Assembly: GCA_030549175.1 (NCBI GenBank)
Contig: JAUKUA010000001.1
Location: forward strand, 4,588,001 to 4,652,000
Source: Lasiosphaeris hirsuta
Taxonomy: Eukaryota; Ascomycota; Sordariomycetes; Sordariales; Lasiosphaeriaceae
Length of the DNA: 64,000 nt
Direction: 5' to 3'
Part shown: one piece after another, positions 1 through 10,700 of the stretch
Layout: each line of letters begins with the position of its first letter
Numbering within the stretch: position 1 is the stretch's first letter
The notes under the pieces: generated by a model
Told to the model about the DNA's origin: nothing
The model's database searches: none
Seen by the model: only the letters and a program-made list of their open reading frames with translations
Translations under genes and position numbers: made by a program

Positions 1-1435
1 ACGGGGACGTCATTGTGGGTAGTATTTTGGATGTACAAAGGTGGGTTTGCGTTGAGCTTATACTTGTCTGGTTGCCGAGAAGAAAGGAAGTTGCGGGGGT
101 GATGGGAGAAGGAGTCCAGGTAGGTTGGGGAGCCCTGCAGCCTAAGCCACCAAGTTGGCTCGTGCACGCCCCTGAAATCTGATCGGTGAGGCCGCTAATG
201 GCTCTGACGTCTGACGAACAGCTTCGGGCAACAAGTGGGGCCTTTTGGAAGACGAAATAGCGGTTCAAAATCCTAGATCTGCCTTTTTAATGCAAGAGGC
301 CTTTTCGGGGCTTCGATATCTCTTTGAGTGTTAATACACGCCAACAAACAAACCTGGGCGAGAGTGTAACTTGTTCCCTCGAATCGACTCTCCACCACAA
401 ATACTGTCAATAAATATCTGAACGCCTTCATAAAACATGGTATCAAATCAACTTGTTACGTTACCTACAAAAGTTCGATGTCGCCCCACTTATTAACATG
501 CCCCCCCTCTCTCAAACCTTGCTATAAATTCCTCGCAACTAGACTCGGATCTCACGAGGCTGAAACCGGATAACAAGTCATGATCTCGTTTGAAAATATA
601 TCGATCAGGTATCCAATACTCATACCCCTGCATCTTTGGCCCTTGTGGCTCTGGTTTATAGGAGCGTTGAGATCAAATCTGCAAGGCGTGGATCCCCCCA
701 CCTGCCCCCGTTTTATCACGACCGAGCAGGGCCGATCATTTTGCAGCACGGAGTACGGTCACACAGCTTGCGGATTGAAGGATGAGAGCGTTCAAGAAAG
801 CCCGAGCCATGTAGCTATTGCCTGGTTGTTTCTGTGAAACCGGAAAACCTCGAGGGACAAATCTGCAGGATCCATGCCAACTTTTGTTCAGGCATCTAAT
901 AGTGAAGAGAGAACGAGGCCTACACTACCTGGATGGGTGGTCTATCAGCACCGAGACGAAGGCCATGATGGCTCTTTTTCCCGGGTCTCTCTCGTGCATT
1001 GACTTCTGGGCTGATATCTCAGACATCGTCGCTGCAATGAAATCGAATGGAATACGCCCCAGCAGCAAGAAAAGGCGATCTCTCAGGGACATACTCATCA
1101 ACCTTGGGTGTGCCGAAGCCTCCACCATTTTCACCGCGTCGTCATGGACCTATAAACCGACTCTGTCTGTAGGTCTTGGAGAGGAGAAATGCGAGACAAA
1201 AGACGCGCGGTGGGCGTCTACGCTTGACTTTTGGCTGGCTCCTGGGAGTCCCAGGAGTTCGGGAAATTACTGATCAGGTCCAATAAACCGACCAGGGGTT
1301 TGCCGTAGCCGCCGGTGCAGACTTCGTCGAGAGATGTCTTCTGCCGCCACGAGCAGCAGATGGGCGACGGGTGCTAGTGCCGACTTAGTTAGGTTCCTAC
1401 GGAGCAGAAAGGGTCTGGATAGCAGCTAAGCGCAC
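1..1435. other. Intergenic left edge, no gene seen
   Basis: Only short overlapping frames of 60-150 codons occur here, with no family resemblance and no splice-linked reading frame. The stretch lies downstream (3') of the HET-domain gene on the minus strand. Any gene further left would enter from outside the window. Confidence 0.5.
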
Positions 1436-3412
1436 TTATACAATCCTCAGAGTCTGACATTTTGAAATATCAAACAATTCTCCGTGCATCACACCGTGTA
1501 CATAGCTGTCGCCTTCAAGAGTCCAGCTCCCGGGATTGTTTCTCGATGGGCGAAGGATTAAGGGGCCCCGACAGCCCCGGACCAAGGCGATGCGATCCCC
1601 TTTCTTGGCTCGGCAGCTTGGACTCCTGCCAAGATAACCCAATCGGGTTCGGAAGAGGTTCTGGAAGCTTAGTCCCTGGACGAGGAGGGTGAAAAATAGG
1701 GCGATATCTTCCTGTGGTGCCGTGTCTTCATTTTTGTCTGCCCCTGGCAACCGGTCCATTATCCTTTCTAGCATGCGCAAAGCGATTCCGTGAAGCCTCG
1801 GTACGCGCCTGAGCCCCAGTTTATCCAGCATCGCCGCTAACCTCCCGACGCGTACCGTATACTGGAAGGCATGGGATGGGAACTCCGGTGATGTGGGGTT
1901 TACGGGCTGACTGGCGCAGAGGGTCTTGATCATTGCAGAGAAGCGGTCTTCCCCAGTTGGATACGGTGACTTGAAGTGGCCAGCTTGCGCCACTTTACAC
2001 CTTGAATAGAGATCAGCGGTCGGGACCAGTGTAGCTGCAGTCATGGTCGTGGCGCCCGCCAAGGAGGTCGTAATGTAGTCCGGGGTTGAATAGCAATCGG
2101 ATATATCGACAATCTCGTCAATGATGAAGCCTGATAGCTCAAGAATGTTGTTTGTGACTCTGAACATCTTCGGGAATCTAGACGTCAGAGCCGCGTCCAC
2201 TTTTGAAGTGTCCGTAACAGAAACATCTCGCTCCGCTAGGTTGGTCATCTCAAGGCTCCCTAGAAAGGGAACACTCCAGTCCGGCACCCACGATGGTAGC
2301 TGTAGTTGAGATTTCTCACACGGGATAGGAGGAATTTGTAGGATTGTGAAAGTCGGATAAGTGATCAGGCAAACTTCAGCCACCCTCTTGTAAGTCGTTT
2401 TGGTATCCATGCTGTAATCCGCAGCTATCCGATCGTCACCCGGCATGGCTAGGCTGGCGAATGCAAGCACCTTGTCTCTCGGATCCGAGGCTTCAGAGCT
2501 TCGATGGGTCATCAAAACATCGAGGAGCGCCATTTTTGAGCCCCGGAATCGTTCGACGGCATCCATCAAGGCCAATACGGGTTGAAACAAGGTGAAGTTA
2601 ATGACTGACGATGACATTGCCACAGAAGAAAGAATTCCCGAGCGGCAGGAAAATAGGATGGCGTCCTGGGCGGTACGCCACGCAACACTTGAAGAGCCCC
2701 AGTATACAACTGCGTTGTCAGACATGACAATCTCCTGGACGATCCAGGCCCTTCTGAACCAGGGGTGGTAGATGAGCTTGTAAAAGGCCTCCATTCGTTT
2801 GTGGTTGAATTCCTCGGCAAAACTCTTTAGGCTGTCCAGCGAAGGGATTCCTATTTGTGTGTTAACCTTTTTCATTTTGTTCAAGAGCTCTGAGGTAGAT
2901 AGTTTTGATCTTTCGGCCAGCTCTCCGGCGCGATTCTGAAGTGTTTGGAGTATCTCGATGACCTGGTCCGCACAGCCACCTTGGTCGGGTCCGAGCCACA
3001 CGCGGACTTGTCGTGCCTGGCTAAAGATTTTCCACATCAAGGAGACTTGGTAGCTCTTCTCCTTATTGTCTTTCTGGTTGATACAGAGAGCGTCAGCCCA
3101 GAAGGTTACCGTGCTATCCGTAATTCGGAATGTAGAAAATGCGTCGTGGAGATTCTGGGTGATCTTTGAGGGTCGCCCATCGCACATGATGCTGACGGTG
3201 GGGGCTTGGCCTCCCCAGCAGTATGAGATGGCATCGTAGACTGGCATGTCGCCCAACACTGCGTACCGAAGCCGGCACTCCAGTGGCGCACCGGAGGGGC
3301 CGGGGGAAATATCGACAAGGCGTATTGTGTCCCCAGCGGCGTTGCCGCATAACCTTCGCTTGTAGATAGTTGCCATCGAGCTATAGCAGTCCGCGTTGAA
3401 GATAGGAGACAT
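1436..3412 (-). CDS. HET-domain (heterokaryon incompatibility) protein
   Basis: Single-exon protein of 658 residues from the ATG at 3412; the open frame runs further up to 3454, but without an ATG, and a second in-frame ATG lies at 3376. The N-terminal third is a HET domain in the usual order: a Y-A-I-S-Y-C-W-G block, then F-W-A-D-A-L-C-I-N-Q, then a block ending in R-V-W-L-G-P, then the W-F-R-R-A-W-I-V-Q-E motif. The C-terminus has the family's typical G-D-x-I-A-L-V-x-G/Y-V-H-G-V-M-x-G-E ending. HET domains in fungi trigger cell death when incompatible strains fuse or when a partner sensor is activated (family knowledge). The partner is unknown. The nearest gene on the right is a PLC-like enzyme on the same strand, 1.4 kb away. 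No introns are needed. Confidence 0.9.
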   Translation of the reverse strand: MSPIFNADCYSSMATIYKRRLCGNAAGDTIRLVDISPGPSGAPLECRLRYAVLGDMPVYDAISYCWGGQAPTVSIMCDGRPSKITQNLHDAFSTFRITDSTVTFWADALCINQKDNKEKSYQVSLMWKIFSQARQVRVWLGPDQGGCADQVIEILQTLQNRAGELAERSKLSTSELLNKMKKVNTQIGIPSLDSLKSFAEEFNHKRMEAFYKLIYHPWFRRAWIVQEIVMSDNAVVYWGSSSVAWRTAQDAILFSCRSGILSSVAMSSSVINFTLFQPVLALMDAVERFRGSKMALLDVLMTHRSSEASDPRDKVLAFASLAMPGDDRIAADYSMDTKTTYKRVAEVCLITYPTFTILQIPPIPCEKSQLQLPSWVPDWSVPFLGSLEMTNLAERDVSVTDTSKVDAALTSRFPKMFRVTNNILELSGFIIDEIVDISDCYSTPDYITTSLAGATTMTAATLVPTADLYSRCKVAQAGHFKSPYPTGEDRFSAMIKTLCASQPVNPTSPEFPSHAFQYTVRVGRLAAMLDKLGLRRVPRLHGIALRMLERIMDRLPGADKNEDTAPQEDIALFFTLLVQGLSFQNLFRTRLGYLGRSPSCRAKKGDRIALVRGCRGPLILRPSRNNPGSWTLEGDSYVHGVMHGELFDISKCQTLRIV

Positions 3413-4854
3413 TTCGCATATCCGCCTGGGCTGGTGATGGATCTTAATCAGCACTTTGGGAAACTACCTAACTTTGATGTAAGGTGGGGTGGATGACGTG
3501 CTGCTGACGTATCTCATACACGTCCCGTCTTTTCTTGGATTGATTGGTTGTGAAGTCGTGCCAAGAATACCTAGGTGCCTAACAAAATGTTTCACCATAG
3601 ATAGAGCCTAGACCAGGTGATCGTGAACACTTGAACCTAGGCGCTTTAAGCTTGTGTACGTTATTAGGCAACCTTTCGCTGACTTTGAGTTTACCTGCAT
3701 TTTATTTCTCTGGTTTCTTAAAATAACCGAGCACATCAAAGTAGGTAGGTAGGTAGACAGCGGACTTGGGTCATAAACCTAACATCTCAGGCATCATATT
3801 TGTGCATGCCTGATTCGAAAACAGCGGAAGTAGATCCGCGCAGTTTAAACAGTCTGTTTTCAGTTCGGGTCGAGTATGCCTTTATTGGTTTTGGCTATAA
3901 ACCCGGCGAAATGCTTGAGGGTTTTCAACTTGTGAGGAGTGGCTTCGGGGTACGTCTTCTTGTACCTTAGTAGACGATTAGCCATTTTTTCCAACGATTA
4001 CCATTCGTATAATTTACTTACTCTTCCCATAGGTCTGTTTGGTCTTTGTACCTCCCTCTACTGTAATCCAAGACGTAGCGTAGCACGGGGCTGTCGTCAA
4101 TATCCGTATCATCGTCATCGAATCCATTCTCTTCATGTGCGTCTCCTCCTCTCCTCTGCTGTCCGTTTTCTGACCATTTTGGCAATCGTTTTTACAGAGG
4201 CAAGTAAAAACCAAAAGCGGTTTGCAAAATTACTTATGTAATGAATAAGGTGTCAAGATTAATCCAGTTAGCTAAGAGGTCGGGAGCTAACGTAAAGGCC
4301 AGTATGGGATGGACAGAGGAAGTCCAGGCAGTCTAAACCTATTTCAGTCACTTCACTGATAATATCCTGTTGGGAGTGAGTAGGACGCCCCCAGGCGCAC
4401 AGGCACACAGGGTGCCAAAGCCTGCACAGGCCTGTTAGCCTGTGCTCCAGCCCGCTACCAATTTCCTGGCGCAGGTGTAAGACCACTTCCTAGATCTTAC
4501 ACCTACTCTCCATAACAGATAGTAGCAATCAGCACATTGCCACTCCAACATATCCTAAAAGCGGCGAGGGGTGGTGGTGTGGTTGGTGGGAGTCGACGAT
4601 GGCAACATTGGCGATAGACAACACCAGAAAAACCATAAGACAAGTCTCGAAACATTGCCAAGTATACGCAAGTAAAATACGAAGCTAGAGCCATTCATAT
4701 CTTTCGCTCCCTGAAGATTCCTGCCCGACCTCCATCCCAGCACAGGCAACAGGCACCGGGTGCCGTGCCATCCCACCAGAATATGCCTCACACGCCCACT
4801 CTCAATTCCATTTCTCCAGTGCAAGCGCGAGCCTTTGGGTAAAACTCCAACATC
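3413..4854. other. Intergenic, AGGTAGGT run, no gene seen
   Basis: This holds the promoter side of the HET gene and the 3' side of the PLC-like gene. A tandem GTAG run lies at 3741-3756 (GTAGGTAGGTAGGTAG), and further AGGT/CCTAGG words are scattered around 3560-3640. The open frames present are under about 100 codons and unconvincing. Confidence 0.5.
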
Positions 4855-6276
4855 CTACTTCTGCAGCCGCTGTCTGCTGAGCTGCACAGCGACATCGGCA
4901 GTCGCGCCGTCCAGGAAGTCATTCATCAACACCACTACCTGCTCCGTTCCACATGTCCGAAGGACATTGTCTCTGCACCACGGCAACGTCTTGGAATCAA
5001 CAATCCCCTTGGTTGCCAACAGACAGCTCGTCGTCACACCCGCCTCCAGCACCGAGACTACCACGGCCTTGGGCACATTAGTCGCCGTCGCCTGGCACTG
5101 GATATTGATAAATGCCTTGCCCCTCTCGTTGTCAGCCGTCAGCAGCCTGGGGAATGCAGAAACAATGCTGTCGCCGTTGAGCGTCGCATTGCCCTCGTCC
5201 GTGTATGTCGACAAACTGTCGACATCAACCATGATGATGAGTCGCTTCTTCTCACTGCGCAGCTGTGCGATACTCGCCCGCTTCATATCCTCCAGATTAC
5301 CAGCGACAATCCGACCTCCGGACGTCTGCAGCGCGGCATCGAGATACTGGTGCTGCTCCTGCTCTGACGGACGCGCGCATTCGGCCGGAACACCATCCCA
5401 ACGCAGCTGCACAACCGCAATCTCGGTGGGGTGCGCGACGAGAAAGGCCACCAGCCCCTTGAGAAATGCCTCGTAGGCCATGCCCGGGATTGCGCTGTGC
5501 TGGAAGTACAACCTGTCGGGCAGCGCGCCCGTTGGGATGATCGCCTTGTGGCAGTGAGCAGGGCGGAACTCGAAGTAGCGCGCGCCGATCTGCAGCATGG
5601 CATCGAGGCTGTCCTTTTGCGTGATGGACAAGCTGTAGATGATGTTGGGCGCAATGAGGGCGATGGCCGGCCCCGACACGGCGTCGGTAATCTGCGAGAG
5701 TATCTTGTCGTCGTGCACCATGACCGAGACAACAGCACCGCCAACTCGCTTGAGCACAGCTTCGCTGCTCTGCATGCTGTTCATGCCTACGTCGTGCGGC
5801 GACGGCAACACGAGCCTGCCGAAGGGTTTGTTCTCCTGCGGCGAGCCAGGCGGCGCGAGCTTCCCGATCCAGTCGGCATAGTTGGGGCTGACGGTCACAT
5901 AGCACTGGTGTCGGTTGGGTAGCACATCATGACCGGTACCGGCCTCGTACAGGCCGTAGGTAATGATGAGATCGTTGCCGCGGAATATAGAGGGCGTGTT
6001 GGCGATGGTCTCCATCGTACCGCCGCTCGCATTGCCGGTAATTGCATTCACGTCGACCCACTGTTCCGTGATGAGCTGTCCATTCCGAAAGACCTTGAAT
6101 GTAAAGCGCCCCTTTTTGTCGAAGAAGCTGACAATGTTACGCGTCTCGACCTCGAGCGGGGTGTTCCAAAACTGGTTGAGCTGGCTGACAGTAACGGTCT
6201 GCTTCGGCACCGAGAACTCAATCGACACGCCTGGCACGGCAATGTAGGCGAACGCGTGGACGCCTTTGCTAGGCAT
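4855..6276 (-). CDS. PLC-like phosphodiesterase (PI-PLC X-type fold)
   Basis: Single-exon protein of 473 residues with an ATG at 6276 and no signal peptide. Residues 1-130 look beta-rich and match no domain I recognise. From about 153 it has PI-PLC X-like landmarks: L-V-L-P-S-P-H-D-V-G-M-N, giving the first putative catalytic His at 161, then G-A-R-Y-F-E-F-R (Glu236, Arg238), then F-Q-H-S with the second His at 260. Both His positions of the PI-PLC active site therefore appear kept. Bacterial-type PI-PLCs cleave phosphoinositides or GPI anchors, but many fungal homologs have no proven substrate. The missing signal peptide argues for a cytoplasmic protein. Substrate cannot be told from the sequence. 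Confidence 0.8.
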   Translation of the reverse strand: MPSKGVHAFAYIAVPGVSIEFSVPKQTVTVSQLNQFWNTPLEVETRNIVSFFDKKGRFTFKVFRNGQLITEQWVDVNAITGNASGGTMETIANTPSIFRGNDLIITYGLYEAGTGHDVLPNRHQCYVTVSPNYADWIGKLAPPGSPQENKPFGRLVLPSPHDVGMNSMQSSEAVLKRVGGAVVSVMVHDDKILSQITDAVSGPAIALIAPNIIYSLSITQKDSLDAMLQIGARYFEFRPAHCHKAIIPTGALPDRLYFQHSAIPGMAYEAFLKGLVAFLVAHPTEIAVVQLRWDGVPAECARPSEQEQHQYLDAALQTSGGRIVAGNLEDMKRASIAQLRSEKKRLIIMVDVDSLSTYTDEGNATLNGDSIVSAFPRLLTADNERGKAFINIQCQATATNVPKAVVVSVLEAGVTTSCLLATKGIVDSKTLPWCRDNVLRTCGTEQVVVLMNDFLDGATADVAVQLSRQRLQK

Positions 6277-7763
6277 TTTGACTCTTCGCCTCGACTCGAC
6301 ACTAGATATCCAAAAGCTTGGCGAAATGAGATTGGTTCGGTGCTGGATAGAAATGTGGATATATCCCCGGATTTTATATCGTCGTGGGGTTGGGCGACAG
6401 GGGGTGACTTGGGCCTTCAGCTGAGATGCGCGAAATTAATCCAGCGAATGGCCGATGAGCTGTACCACTGCCTAGGTTTTAGGCCTCTCCTGGAACAGCT
6501 TGGCCGTCGCTATTTCAGGCCTACGAATTGTGGAGAGCTGATGCCGCCGGCGAGCCCGCCATCCATGCAAGCCAAGCACAGCGTCTGCGAATGATGATGG
6601 GAGGATCGAGACAGAACCAAGAGTCCGCATGAGCTGAATAGCTTCAGTGATTTGACGAATTCAACGTTTGGGTGTTTCCCGCGATTATCAAATGACTTTC
6701 ACTTCAATATTATGTTCTCGATGACTCTGGCACCGGACGAGATGTCTCAAATGTTCAGTCACGTATTCTCAACTACAAGCCTAGGGAGCAGGTGAGTGAG
6801 ACACTTTATTGCTACGTGTTTTTACATCAGAATCGCATTTGGGCTTGCTGACAACCATTCCAGAGCGGCGTCCTCCCAACCGCGAAAGCTAAGGCACGAA
6901 CGACTATACCAACAAGCTCTCAACAACTCACTTTTCCAGCCGTCAATTGGTATTGCGCAATGCCGTGCACCAATTCTGGATTGCGGAATGCTCTTCAGAG
7001 TTGGCAACCCTTGCAGATTCGAAATCATCAAGGGTATGCCAGACTTTTCTTCTCACCTTGAAGCGCTTCAGTGTGTTTTGTGAACTAGCTAACCTATGGG
7101 TACCTAAGTTTGCGAAAACCAGACAAATGACACTTTCCCTAAGGATTGTCGAATCAAGTTGTCCCATTGACAATAGCATTCGCCTGTGAGGAAATGATTG
7201 CGGCTCTCCAGTCGACCAACCACTCTCTAAAAAGTCGGCCACGCCACGCACCCGGTTTGGGAATTACCTGCCACGCAATTTTTGTCCAAAGCACGATTTT
7301 AGCAAATTGCCAAGATAACACTCTGGCTCTCTATTGGGCAAGAAAGTCCAACAGGGGGAGTGCATAGCAGCCCGCAGCGTATCGACTCCAACCAACGAAC
7401 CGCATTGGACTAAGGCCGCAGGATGGCGTTTTGACAGCTCGTTGACCTACCCCACCATCCACTCCGGAGTCCTGCCTGCTGATATAGCTCCGAGCAATGA
7501 TTCCGTACTCAGCTACAGCCACCTGAGACATATCCTTTTCATGCCACTCAGTTTGCGTCAATCCGGGTTGACCAGTTCTCAATTGTATATTGAAGCCCGA
7601 TACTTCGATATTCAGATAACCGCAAGCAAGACTGTAGCTCGGGAATGGAAACAAATAGCATCCAGCAAGGTAGCATTTGTTGGCGAAGTGGTGGGAAAGG
7701 TGATCAGGTGATACTTGTCGCAATTTCGAAGACGGAAATAGAGTCGCGTGGCCATCGATCACC
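6277..7763. other. Intergenic between divergent genes, no gene seen
   Basis: This is the shared upstream region of the PLC-like gene (-) and the hydrolase-ankyrin-CorA gene (+). Open frames of 70-220 codons occur but carry no family motifs, no signal peptide and no convincing splice structure. An upstream exon or leader of the right-hand gene could lie at its right end. Confidence 0.5.
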
Positions 7764-10700
7764 ATGTCAGATGAGGAACCGAAAACAGGCATACCCCCTA
7801 GCGACGATAGAACTAGAGCGGTGAGAATATCGGTCGATGAGAGCGAAACTCCAGATGCTACGTCGCAGGATAAATCCAAAACTGGCGGTCTACCCACATG
7901 GTTGGTTCACAAGAAAGTCCGCGAGGCGGAGAGCTCGCAGCAGCCGATGGATGTTACAAAGTTGCAGGCCGTGGATCCGGCCCAAGCTGAATCGGCTGAG
8001 CCAGTGACACTAAGCAAAGTATGTAATGAACGTTCAAGGACAGCTGACAACTTCACTCTATACACTTTGAGCTCTACTAACAACCTGACTCAGGTTCCTG
8101 ATATGTCTTATCGTTTAGAAGTGGTTGTGTCACCCTTGCAAGGCCAGCCGCATTATATCGACATAGTCGCCGTTCACGACTATGATGAAACGACTGCAAA
8201 TTGGACCTACAAGGACAAGGAGCAAGTCTTGCGCCAAGAGATCGACAACATCAGGCTCAAGAAAAACAAGCTCCAGGATGAAGCCGAAAGAGCATCATTA
8301 GTCAGCCACGAGGATCGAGTGTCAGACGTTGGTAAAGAGAGAGAGGCGGTAAGAAGAGATACTGCGGGCAGCAGTGACACGAGGGCGACCGACCTTGGTC
8401 CCAAGCTGCAATTCTTACGAAAGTCAAAGAAAGCAAAACAATCACCAACAACGAGGTTGGGCGTTGCCGGAATCCAGACCGAAAAGCATTATGATGATGA
8501 GCATCTGGGCGCAGAAGGTCGAGAGCCGGGGAGCAACCGCCCTACCGAGGTTGGCTCCTCGAGGGCCTCAAGCACGTATGGCCGCATATCTGGACCCAAC
8601 TGGCTTCAAGATACGACTATGTTGCCGAGGACTCTTCCCGGGGCACGCGTCCTCACCTTCACCTACCCAAAACTGAATCTCGGCTCGGAAAGCGATCAGT
8701 CCGACTATCTCGACAAGGCAGCTTCGAGTCTCCTGAACGCACTCGGCGGAGCCCGGCAGCCAGAAGAATGCGAGAAGGTGCCAGTTGTTTTTATCGGAGC
8801 AGGCTTCGGAGGCATCATCGTTCAGAAGATGATCACTCTGGCGGCATCAAAAGAGGCCTTGAGCGCGAAGGAAAAGGAGTCCCAGGCGGCAGGGAAAGGG
8901 GTGGAAACGGAACGACCACCGCTGACGCTCGATCATATCGCCAACGTCATATTCCTCGATACCTCTTTTCCAGAGGAGGAAGATGGAGATTTCAAGGGCT
9001 TCTTCCCGGCCAACGTTAATGTGAGGATGTGTGCGATTGTTGAGGTAATGGAGGAAATGGAGTGGAAAGACACCGATGTGGAAAGCGTCTGGAATGAGTT
9101 TTGGACATCACTCTGTCAAGGCGGACACGACACACGGCTTCTGTGGTTCCATTCCACCGGCCGAGCCCATGGAGTCCCGAAGAAGCGCGTTCTTCTCTCA
9201 GAGGATGGGTGTTCCCAAGTCATCACCTTGCACCCACTCTCCCTACACCGCCTCCGACGTCTGACCAGCTTCCCCAGCCTCGATGATCCGGGCTACAAGT
9301 GTATTATCAGCCGCATGTGTGACGACTTGATGCTCAAAGCCGTTCGCAATCAGAAGCTCAAGGACTTGCAGTCTGATCTCATGAGGGCTGGCTCGTCGGT
9401 GAACGCCAAGGACGAACGAGGCCTTTCGCTACTTCACCGGGCAGCAATTGCCCCCAACCCGGTGGGAGTGAACATGCTCCTCGGAAATCAAGCAAACTCA
9501 CAGGCTAGAAACCTCTCTGGCCAGACACCGCTGCACTACGCCATCAAGATGTTCTGCAAAGACGACCCTGGTGATGAAGCAACACAGGAGCAACTCAAAA
9601 AGATCATAGCGCAGCTCTTAGACTTTACGCGAAAGTCAGAGTTGTACAACAGCAGAGACGACGAAGGGATGGCTCCGCAAGATCTCCTCCATGATGCGAG
9701 AGAGTGCAGCTGCTACCCCGATCCTTGCAGGCACGATCCAATTCGGGAACTCCTCAACAGTCATCAGCCTATTGTTAGCCACAGACTAGAGGAGCGCAAG
9801 GACAAGCCATGGAAGGGGTGGAGCCCACCAGATCCGGATGGGCTGGCGAACAAGGCATGTGTGCGGTCAAAAGCGATTGTCGCCGAGTTCTACGACCGCG
9901 ATGGGCTGGGGGACTCTCGCGAAGATCGACAACTTCTGGCAGATTATTACGTCCCCAGCGTGCTCGACCTTGTATATCAAAAGGGGCTGGGACCTGCAAA
10001 GATCTTGTCGAAGCTGGCAGAGCGGCATGTCATTCAAAAGGGGGATGTTTGTTGCAGATGGATACACGTTCCGGCTAACAATGTGAGCCTAAACCCTCCC
10101 TCTGGCTTCCTAACCCCCCACGGGACGACTGACAGTTTTGAAAGGAGCAATGGCTGCATGTAGGTTTCGCTCGGATGCGATGCGTTATGCGGTGACTGAC
10201 CAACCCGACTAGGATCTCTTCATCCGACTGAGGCTGATCGATAGCTCAATGAATGGTCAACGGCATAATGGTGAGCGCTCCAATGATCAGTCATTCGTTC
10301 TGCATACCGCTCAGTTTCTGACCAGATGGACAAAATCTCAGGGCACACTGTCTATAATCGCTATATGGTTACACAGGCGAAGCGCTACAAGCAAGTGAGC
10401 TTACATTACAAGAGGCCTCGGGTTAGTTAGCGTACCGACTTGACGCTAAATGACAAATAGGAAACGTTCTTGCCGGCCATCGAGATTCAGACTGCATCTT
10501 CATCCCACCTCGACAGCATCCCGGAGGACCCCGATGCTGGTAATCTGGAGGCCTCGGAGGTGGAAGACGCGGGGTTCAAGGAGATCCTCAGGGCCGAAGG
10601 TGGAGGAGGAGGATGGCCAAGCATCATTACGCCAAAAGAACTCAGCATTGCGTCGGATGCCATTGCGTTGTTTGTAAGTTCGCAAGGCCCCAAACCGCGA

